7,380 nt of DNA from an uncultured Elioraea sp. (GTDB taxonomy: Bacteria; Pseudomonadota; Alphaproteobacteria; Acetobacterales; Acetobacteraceae): the NCBI GenBank assembly GCA_937995555.1, contig CALKJX010000076.1, positions 1 through 7,380 on the forward strand. Reading direction: 5' to 3'. A program made the position numbers and the translations under genes. Numbering within the stretch: position 1 is the first letter of the stretch; each line of letters starts with the position of its first letter. The notes beneath the pieces were generated by a model. That model ran no database searches. It saw nothing but the letters and a program-made list of their open reading frames with translations, and was not told where the DNA came from. Shown piece after piece: positions 1 to 5,437 of this stretch.

Positions 1-211
1 TCTCGTGCTGCTGTGGCCGGCGCTGTTCGGCCTGGCGGCGACGACCGACCGGGCCGAGACGATCGCGGCGATGAAAGGCGAGCGCGACGCGATGGACCTC
101 GCGGCGCGCGAGAAGGGCTGTCCGCCGCCACCGGTGCCCGCAACGCCCGATTCCCCTGCCGCAGGCGACGCGCACGCGGCCTCGGCTGTGCCTCCGGTCA
201 GCGCGGATTGA
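1..211 (+). CDS. C-terminal end of a small unidentified protein (5' partial)
   Basis: The frame is open from the left edge (first full codon at base 2) to TGA at 209-211, giving 69 visible residues; the true start lies outside the window. The visible part begins with a short hydrophobic run (LVLLWPALFGLAA), then a charged, probably helical segment with an MKGERDAM core. It ends that segment in KGC and finishes with a Pro/Ala-rich, low-complexity tail of about 29 residues. A hydrophobic WPALF-type stretch followed by a KGE...A...KGC segment resembles small, poorly characterised proteobacterial envelope proteins or lipoproteins; that is recall of a pattern, not a domain match. The overlapping frame at 13-270 is rich in Arg/Gly and reads like a GC-rich shadow, so this frame is preferred. 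It converges on the acyl-CoA synthetase gene. Function unknown. Confidence 0.55.
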   Translation, partial: LVLLWPALFGLAATTDRAETIAAMKGERDAMDLAAREKGCPPPPVPATPDSPAAGDAHAASAVPPVSAD

Positions 212-275
212 CCTGGCGCCAGCCCGTCGACCGCCGGTGCGCGTCGGAACCTGACGCAGGGGCGGAGTAGGGTGG

Positions 276-331
276 CGAGGCGCGCCGATCGTCTGCGGGA
301 CAGCGATCGGCGCGCAGCCTCGATTGAGGCT
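276..331. terminator. Two abutting hairpins between convergent genes, possible bidirectional terminator
   Basis: A perfect 12-bp inverted repeat (280-291 with 304-315, GCGCGCCGATCG) has a 12-base loop. It is directly followed by a second perfect 6-bp inverted repeat (316-321 AGCCTC with 326-331 GAGGCT) with a 4-base loop. As an alternative, 276-280 (CGAGG) can pair with 318-322, lengthening the first stem across a 3-base bulge and excluding the second hairpin. The position between two gene ends (211 on +, 377 on -) suits a terminator for both. Neither side has a real T-run, so a canonical intrinsic terminator is not proven. The structure could instead act as a 3' end stabiliser. Confidence 0.45.
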
Positions 332-376
332 TAACGCCATAAAGCTTAAAGTGCTGAAAGTGCGCAAAATCAACGG
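332..376. other. AT-richer tail of the convergent spacer with short AAAG repeats
   Basis: This stretch is clearly richer in A/T than its surroundings. AAAG occurs at 341, 348 and 357. The last two begin a tandem pair, AAAGTGCTG (348-356) and AAAGTGCGC (357-365), matching at 7 of 9 positions. GCTTAA also occurs twice (329-334 and 344-349). I see no open reading frame and no clear promoter. Since it lies downstream of both flanking genes it is most likely untranslated 3' sequence. Confidence 0.3.
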
Positions 377-2086
377 CTAACGGTACAACCCTGCAACCGC
401 CTCACGGTACTGCCCGAGCACCGCCGGCCGCCGGATCTTCTGCGTCGGCGTCATCATCCCGTTCTCGATCGTGAACGGCTCGACCAGGCGCCACTTGCGC
501 ACCCGCTCCGCCACCGCCAGCCGCTTGTTCGCCGCCTCCACCGCCAGCGTCACCGCCACCTCGTCCGCCCCCTCGGCCGGCACGATCAGCGCGACCAGGT
601 GCGGCCGGCCGTCACCCGCCACCACCGCCTGGGCGATGCCGGGCTGCTGCATCAGCATCCCCTCGACCCGGGCAGGGCTGATCATCTCGCCGCCATTGGT
701 CTTGATGAAGTCCTTCTTGCGGTCGGTGATGCGCAGATACCCGTCGGCGTCCAGCGTGCCGACATCGCCGGTGTGCAGCCAGCCATCCTCCGTGATGGCG
801 GCCTTCGTGGCCTCCTCGTTGCCCCAGTAGCCCTGCATGACGAGCTCGCCGCGCACCAGGATCTCGCCGTCCTCGGCGATCCGCACCTCGACGCCCGGCA
901 GCGGCCGGCCGACCGTGTCGATGCGGATGCGGTCGGGCGGGTTGGCGGCGACCACGGGGCCCGCCTCGGTCTGGCCGTAGCCCTGCATGATCGGAATGCC
1001 GAGGGCGAGGAAGAACCGCCCGATCTCGGGGTCGAGCCGCGCGCCGCCCGACATGATCCCCTTGAGCCGCCCGCCGAAGCGCGCCCGCACCTTGGCGCGC
1101 ACCAGCCGGTCGAGCAGCGGGTCGATCAGGCCGAACAGGCCGAGCGACCCGCCCTTCACGCGTTTCAGCCCCTGGTCCAGCGCCAGGTCGAACAGGCGCC
1201 GCTTCCAGCCGCCCTCGCGCTCGACCTGGGCGAGGATGCGGCCGCGGATCACCTCGAACAGCCGCGGCACCGCCGTCATGACGGTCGGGCGCACCTCCAG
1301 CATCTCGGCCGCGATCCGGTCGGCGCCGGCGGAGTAGTGGATCTGGCTGCCGATCGAGAGCAGGAAGAACTGCCCGCAGGTGTGCTCGTAGGAGTGCGAG
1401 AGCGGCAGGAACGAGAGATAGGTCTCGTCCTGGAGGTTCAGCGGGCGCAGCAGTTCGAAAGCGCCGCGGCAGTTCGACAGGATCGCCCGGTGCGGCAGCA
1501 TCACCCCCTTCGGCGTGCCGCCCGTGCCGGAGGTGTAGATCAGGCAGGCGGTCTGCTCGCGCGGGATCAGCGCGGCCTCGGCCTCGACGTCGTCGGGCGG
1601 AGAGGGGTCGGCGACCGCCTCCTCCCAGCGCAGCAGCGGGATGCCGGTCTCGCCCGGATCGTCGATCGCCACCAGCAGGTCGAGCCCGCCCGCTTCCGAC
1701 GCGCCCTCCAGCACCCGCCGGGCCAGCGCACGGGTCGAGACGACCACCACCCGCGCGCCGCAGTCGCGCAGGATGTGGGCATGATCGGCGGGCGTGTTGG
1801 TGGTGTAGGTCGGCACCGAGATCGCCCTGAGGGCCATGATCGCGGTGTCGGCGATCGGGAACTCGGGCCGGTTCTCGGAGACGATCACCACCCGGTCGCC
1901 GGCAGCGACGCCGCGCGCGCGCAAGGCACGGGCCAGCGAAGCCGCCTGCCGCCCGACCTCGCGCCAGGCGGTCGGTCGCCACGCGCCCTCCCGCTTGGCC
2001 CACAGCGCCGGGCGGTCGCCATAGCGCCGCGCGCAGGCGAACATCAGCGCGGCACAGTTCGGCCAGTCCGGATACTCGCGCGCCAC
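377..2086 (-). CDS. AMP-forming long-chain acyl-CoA synthetase (AMP-binding enzyme)
   Basis: This 569-residue ANL-superfamily enzyme joins a carboxylic acid, probably a medium- or long-chain fatty acid, to CoA through an acyl-AMP intermediate. The order of motifs is intact. A P-loop lies at residues 185-194 (TSGTGGTPKG), YGQTE at 370-374, and GWLHTGD at 435-441 with ribose-binding D441. The hinge TDRKKD is at 454-459, and TPTQK ends in K550, the expected adenylation lysine of the small C-terminal domain. Length and the VPTYTTNTPAD, FLPLSHSYEH and GGARLDPEI blocks fit the FAA1/COG1022 long-chain group. I chose GTG at 2086 because AGGGAGGGG lies 5 bases upstream and the alignable protein (AREYPDWPN) begins there. 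An in-frame start at 2158 would add 24 unlike residues and overlap the divergent gene. The fifth P-loop residue is Gly instead of the usual Thr/Ser. The gene diverges from the peptidase gene and stands alone. Chain-length preference cannot be read from the sequence. Confidence 0.93.
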   Translation of the reverse strand: MAREYPDWPNCAALMFACARRYGDRPALWAKREGAWRPTAWREVGRQAASLARALRARGVAAGDRVVIVSENRPEFPIADTAIMALRAISVPTYTTNTPADHAHILRDCGARVVVVSTRALARRVLEGASEAGGLDLLVAIDDPGETGIPLLRWEEAVADPSPPDDVEAEAALIPREQTACLIYTSGTGGTPKGVMLPHRAILSNCRGAFELLRPLNLQDETYLSFLPLSHSYEHTCGQFFLLSIGSQIHYSAGADRIAAEMLEVRPTVMTAVPRLFEVIRGRILAQVEREGGWKRRLFDLALDQGLKRVKGGSLGLFGLIDPLLDRLVRAKVRARFGGRLKGIMSGGARLDPEIGRFFLALGIPIMQGYGQTEAGPVVAANPPDRIRIDTVGRPLPGVEVRIAEDGEILVRGELVMQGYWGNEEATKAAITEDGWLHTGDVGTLDADGYLRITDRKKDFIKTNGGEMISPARVEGMLMQQPGIAQAVVAGDGRPHLVALIVPAEGADEVAVTLAVEAANKRLAVAERVRKWRLVEPFTIENGMMTPTQKIRRPAVLGQYREAVAGLYR

Positions 2087-2091
2087 CGTGA

Positions 2092-2100
2092 CCCCTCCCT
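2092..2100 (-). promoter_or_regulatory. Strong ribosome binding site of the acyl-CoA synthetase
   Basis: On the - strand AGGGAGGGG is followed by 5 bases (TCACG) and then GTG at 2086-2084. This purine-rich site fixes the GTG start over the upstream in-frame starts. Confidence 0.7.
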
Positions 2101-2164
2101 CAACCCCGGGCCGGTTGCAGCCCATGCCCGACGTGCCATATCCGAGTGGCCCCGACACCCAGCC

Positions 2165-2168
2165 AGGA
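2165..2168 (+). promoter_or_regulatory. Ribosome binding site deciding the peptidase start
   Basis: AGGA at 2165-2168 lies 7 bases before GTG at 2176. The earlier in-frame GTG at 2146 has no comparable purine run in front of it, so 2176 is preferred. Confidence 0.55.
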
Positions 2169-2175
2169 CAAGCCC

Positions 2176-3999
2176 GTGACGGCCCCAGCCCCCCGGATTG
2201 CCGCGCCCGAAGCCCCTGTTCCCGGCGGCGAGACCGCCTCCGACCTGCCGGCCTGGGACCTCACCGACCTCTACCCCGGCCGCGACAGTCCGGAGATCAA
2301 GGCCGATCTCGATCGCGCCGAGGCCGACGCGAAGGCCTTCGCCGAACGCTATCAGGGTCGGCTCGCTTCCCTGTCGGGCAGCGAGCTCGCCGCCGCCATC
2401 GCCAGCTTCGAGCGCATCGAGGAGACGCTCGGCCGGGTGATGTCCTACGCCCAGCTGGTCTTCGCCGAGGACGCGACCGACCCGGCGATCGGCAAGTTCT
2501 ACCAGGGGTGCAACGAGCGGGTCACCGCGATCTCCAGCCACCTGATCTTCTTCACCTTGGAGCTCAACCGGCTCGAGGACGCCGCGCTGGAGGCGAAGAT
2601 CGCGGGTTCCGCGCTCGAGGACTGGCGGCCATGGCTGCGCGACCTGCGCGTGTTCCGCCCGCACCAGCTCTCCGACGAGATCGAGAAGCTGCTGCACGAG
2701 AAGGAGGTGACGGGCCGCGCCGCCTGGAACCGTCTGTTCGACGAGACGCTCGCCGATCTGCGCATCCCGGTGGACGGCGAGGCGCTGACGCTCTCGGCCG
2801 CGCTGAACCGCCTCTCCGACGCCGACCGTGCCCGGCGCGAAGCGGCGGCGCACGCGATCGGCGAGAGCCTCGGTAGGAACGTGCGGCTGTTCGCGCTGGT
2901 CACCAACACGCTCGCCAAGGACAAGGAGATCATCGACACGTGGCGCCGGTATCCGAAGCCCGAGAGCTATCGGAACCGGTCGAACATGGTCGAGGACGAG
3001 GTGGTCGAGGCGCTGGTCTCCGCCGTCACGGCGTCGTTCCCGCGCCTCTCGCACCGCTACTACGCGCTGAAGGCGCGCTGGCTTGGCCTCGACAAGCTGG
3101 AATACTGGGACCGCAACGCGCCGCTGCCGGAGGACGACGACCGCGAGATACCCTGGGCCGAGGCCTGCGCCCGCGTGCGCAGCGCCTATCGCGCCTTCTC
3201 CGACGATCTCGCCGATGTGGGCGACCGGTTCTTCACCCGCCCCTGGATCGATGCGCGACTGAAACCCGGCAAGGCCCCGGGCGCTTTCGCTCACCCCACC
3301 GTGCCCTCGGCGCACCCCTATCTGCTGCTGAACTACCACGGCCGCGCGCGCGACGTCATGACGCTCGCGCACGAACTCGGCCATGGCGTGCACCAGGTGC
3401 TGGCGGGCCCGAACGGCTACCTGATGTCGGGCACGCCGCTGACGCTGGCCGAAACCGCCTCGGTGTTCGGCGAGATGCTGACCTTCCGCGCCATGCTGGA
3501 CGGCGAGACGGATGCCAGGCGCCGCCGCGTGCTGCTCGCCGGCAAGGTCGAGGACATGCTGAACACGGTCGTGCGCCAGATCGCGTTCTACCGCTTCGAG
3601 CAGCGCGTGCATCACGAGCGGCGCACGGGCGAGCTCACGCCCGAACGGCTCGGCGAGATCTGGATGGGCGTGCAGACCGAAAGTCTCGGCCCCGCCTTCC
3701 GCTTCGCCGAGGATTACCGTTTCTACTGGGCCTACATCCCGCACTTCATCCACTCGCCGTTCTACGTCTACGCCTACGCCTTCGGCGACTGCCTGGTGAA
3801 CGCGCTCTACGGCGTGTTCCGCGACGGGCACCCGGGCTTCGAGACCAAGTATCTCGACATGCTGCGCGCGGGCGGCACCAAGCGGCACAAGGAGCTGCTC
3901 GCTCCCTTCGGGCTCGACGCCTCCGATCCCGCGTTCTGGACCAGAGGCCTGGACGTGATCGGCGGCTTCATCGACGAGCTCGAACAGGCGATGGCCTGA
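2176..3999 (+). CDS. pepF: M3-family zinc oligoendopeptidase F
   Basis: This 607-residue cytoplasmic metallopeptidase should cut short peptides, by analogy with PepF/thimet-type enzymes, and so help recycle peptides or remove released signal peptides. The zinc site is complete: H399-E400-L401-G402-H403 (nt 3370-3384), with E426 in the LAETAS segment as the expected third ligand 23 residues later. The C-terminal wall IPHFIHSPFYVYAYAFG (521-537) supplies the His and Tyr residues that bind substrate in the family. The N-terminal helical half includes WDLTDLYPG (27-35), a common opening of pepF/M3 proteins. No signal peptide or membrane segment is seen; the first 20 residues are Ala/Pro-rich. Length is normal for the family (about 600). 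GTG 2176 is chosen for its AGGA site; GTG 2146 would add 10 residues. The gene overlaps the next gene by one base (TGATG), so the two are probably one operon. Natural substrates are unknown. Confidence 0.94.
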   Translation: MTAPAPRIAAPEAPVPGGETASDLPAWDLTDLYPGRDSPEIKADLDRAEADAKAFAERYQGRLASLSGSELAAAIASFERIEETLGRVMSYAQLVFAEDATDPAIGKFYQGCNERVTAISSHLIFFTLELNRLEDAALEAKIAGSALEDWRPWLRDLRVFRPHQLSDEIEKLLHEKEVTGRAAWNRLFDETLADLRIPVDGEALTLSAALNRLSDADRARREAAAHAIGESLGRNVRLFALVTNTLAKDKEIIDTWRRYPKPESYRNRSNMVEDEVVEALVSAVTASFPRLSHRYYALKARWLGLDKLEYWDRNAPLPEDDDREIPWAEACARVRSAYRAFSDDLADVGDRFFTRPWIDARLKPGKAPGAFAHPTVPSAHPYLLLNYHGRARDVMTLAHELGHGVHQVLAGPNGYLMSGTPLTLAETASVFGEMLTFRAMLDGETDARRRRVLLAGKVEDMLNTVVRQIAFYRFEQRVHHERRTGELTPERLGEIWMGVQTESLGPAFRFAEDYRFYWAYIPHFIHSPFYVYAYAFGDCLVNALYGVFRDGHPGFETKYLDMLRAGGTKRHKELLAPFGLDASDPAFWTRGLDVIGGFIDELEQAMA

Positions 4000-5369
4000 T
4001 GGCGGGCGAGGCCCCGGTGGTGCGGGACGAGGGGCCGTCGCTGTTCGGCCAGTTGCGCCGGATGGCGCGCACCTCGGGCGCGGTGACCGGGATCGCCGCG
4101 CGCGTCGCCGGCGAGCGGCTGTTCGGCTTCAAGAGCGACCGGTACGAGCACGCCGGCGAGCTGAAGGCGATCCTGGGCGGGCTGAAGGGCCCGCTGATGA
4201 AGGTGGCGCAGTTCCTCTCCACCATCCCCGATGCGCTGCCGGACGAATACGCGGCCGAATTGTCGCAGTTGCAGGCGAACGCGCCGGCGATGGGCTGGCC
4301 CTTCGTCAACCGCCGCATGCAGGCCGAGCTCGGCCCCGACTGGCAGGCGAAGTTCGCGAGCTTCGGCCGCGAGGCCGCCGCCGCCGCCTCGCTCGGCCAG
4401 GTGCACCGCGCGACCCTGCATGACGGCACGGCGGTCGCGTGCAAGCTGCAATACCCCGACATGGCCAGCGTCGTCGCGGCCGATCTGCGCCAGCTCAAGC
4501 TCGCGATCGCGGTCTATCGCCGCATGGACAACGCGATCCAGCAGGAGGAGATCTACGAGGAACTCTCCGAGCGGCTGCGCGAGGAGCTCGACTACGCGCG
4601 CGAGGCCGCGCAGATGCGGCTCTATACGCTGATGCTCGCGGGCGAGCCGGACGTGCACGTGCCGGTGCCGATCGAGGGCTACTGCACGCCGCGGTTGCTG
4701 ACCATGACGTGGCTGAACGGCCGGCCGCTGATGGATCGGATCAAGGAGGACCCACCCCAGGAGGTGCGCAACCGCTTGGCGCTCAACCTGTTCAAGGCGT
4801 GGTACGTGCCGCTCTACCGCTACGGCATCATCCACGGCGATCCGCACATGGGCAACTACCAGGCGCGTGCTGATGACGGCATGAACCTGCTCGATTTCGG
4901 CTGCATCCGGGTCTTTCCGGCCCGGTTCATCCGCGGCGTGATCGACCTCTACGAGGCGATGCGCGACAAGGACATCGACAAGGCGCATCACGCCTACACG
5001 GTCTGGGGGTTCAAGGACCTCACGCACGAGAAGATGGCGGTGCTGAATCTCTGGGCCGAGTTCCTCTACGAGCCGCTGATGGAGGATCGCCCGCGGCGCA
5101 TCCAGGAGTCCGACGATCCGCAGTTCGGACGGCGCGTGGCGATGCAGGTGCACGCCGGGCTCAAGCGCATCGGCGGGGTGAAGCCGCCGCGTGAGTTCGT
5201 GCTGATGGACCGGGCCGCGATCGGGCTCGGCAGCGTGTTCCTGCGGCTCAAGGCCGAGCTGAACTGGCACCGGCTGTTCAACGAGCTGATCGCCGATTTC
5301 GACACCGCGACGGTGGATGCGCGCCAGCAGGCGGCGCTGGTGGAGGCGGGGGTGCCGGCGGCGGGGTAG
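3999..5369 (+). CDS. ABC1/AarF/UbiB-family atypical kinase-like protein
   Basis: This 456-residue protein has the ABC1 (COG0661) fold, a protein-kinase-like domain whose members (bacterial UbiB, yeast Coq8, human ADCK3) support ubiquinone or other isoprenoid-lipid metabolism, apparently as ATPases. Landmarks in order are K68-V-A-Q71 in place of the family KxGQ motif, the Ala-rich loop AAAAASLGQVH (126-136) and the AVACK lysine K149. ELDYA follows at 196-200, then the catalytic loop HGDPHMGN (279-286) with D281 and N286, and D299-F-G for metal binding. Catalytic residues look intact; only the Gly of KxGQ is changed, to Ala. I see no strong C-terminal transmembrane helices, unlike classical UbiB, so this is more likely a soluble ABC1 paralogue and I give no ubiB symbol. 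The ATG at 3999 shares its A with the peptidase stop codon. The ribosome site is weak (AGG 3986-3988, 10 bases away), which points to translational coupling. The client lipid or pathway is unknown. Confidence 0.92.
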   Translation: MAGEAPVVRDEGPSLFGQLRRMARTSGAVTGIAARVAGERLFGFKSDRYEHAGELKAILGGLKGPLMKVAQFLSTIPDALPDEYAAELSQLQANAPAMGWPFVNRRMQAELGPDWQAKFASFGREAAAAASLGQVHRATLHDGTAVACKLQYPDMASVVAADLRQLKLAIAVYRRMDNAIQQEEIYEELSERLREELDYAREAAQMRLYTLMLAGEPDVHVPVPIEGYCTPRLLTMTWLNGRPLMDRIKEDPPQEVRNRLALNLFKAWYVPLYRYGIIHGDPHMGNYQARADDGMNLLDFGCIRVFPARFIRGVIDLYEAMRDKDIDKAHHAYTVWGFKDLTHEKMAVLNLWAEFLYEPLMEDRPRRIQESDDPQFGRRVAMQVHAGLKRIGGVKPPREFVLMDRAAIGLGSVFLRLKAELNWHRLFNELIADFDTATVDARQQAALVEAGVPAAG

Positions 5370-5376
5370 GAAACGA

Positions 5377-5399
5377 CCGAGAGGGCGCTGCCCTCTCGG
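5377..5399. terminator. Perfect 10-bp hairpin, first of a tandem terminator pair
   Basis: CCGAGAGGGC (5377-5386) pairs perfectly with 5390-5399 across a 3-base GCT loop, 7 bases after the ABC1 stop codon. Read on the - strand, leaving malate synthase, it is followed by TCGTTTCC, a short T-containing tail. It may therefore serve mainly the - strand gene, though it could act both ways. Confidence 0.65.
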
Positions 5400-5408
5400 G
5401 CTCTCCCG

Positions 5409-5429
5409 CCAGGAAACCGAGTTTCCTGG
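5409..5429. terminator. Perfect 9-bp hairpin, second of a tandem terminator pair
   Basis: CCAGGAAAC (5409-5417) pairs perfectly with GTTTCCTGG (5421-5429) across a 3-base CGA loop. On the + strand it is followed by ACCTTTC, a weak T-tract. It ends 8 bases before the malate synthase stop codon (5438-5440). With the hairpin at 5377-5399 it fills the convergent spacer and is best read as a bidirectional terminator. Confidence 0.65.
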
Positions 5430-5437
5430 ACCTTTCA

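Larger units (their letters stand above)
2087..2175. promoter_or_regulatory. Divergent intergenic region between acyl-CoA synthetase and peptidase
   Basis: These 89 bases separate the two chosen GTG starts and must carry, or closely precede, the promoters of both genes unless they lie in coding sequence. On the + strand TTGCAG (2115-2120) and CATATC (2137-2142), 16 bases apart, are only 3-of-6 matches to the -35 and -10 consensus, so no promoter is called. A 5-bp inverted repeat (CAACC 2101-2105, GGTTG 2113-2117) is too short to name as an operator. Confidence 0.4.

Noticed and set aside
612..2003. Second - strand frame of 463 codons inside the acyl-CoA synthetase
   Set aside because: Frame-shifted copy of the true gene, rich in Arg/Gly/Ala, without any ANL motif.
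2115..2142. Possible sigma-70 promoter TTGCAG / CATATC on the + strand
   Set aside because: Only 3 of 6 matches in each box; the location is right but the sequence is too weak to call.
599..2179. Open frame of 526 codons on the + strand opposite the acyl-CoA synthetase
   Set aside because: The composition (His/Asp/Arg/Ala-rich, no motifs) is typical of an antisense shadow, and it runs over the divergent promoter region.
2044..3888. Open frame of 614 codons on the - strand opposite the peptidase
   Set aside because: Antisense to a gene with an intact HExxH zinc site; no recognisable motif and GC-driven composition.
2940..3998. Upstream in-frame extension of the ABC1 kinase frame
   Set aside because: This part overlaps the peptidase in another frame and is Arg-rich noise; kinase-like sequence begins at ATG 3999.
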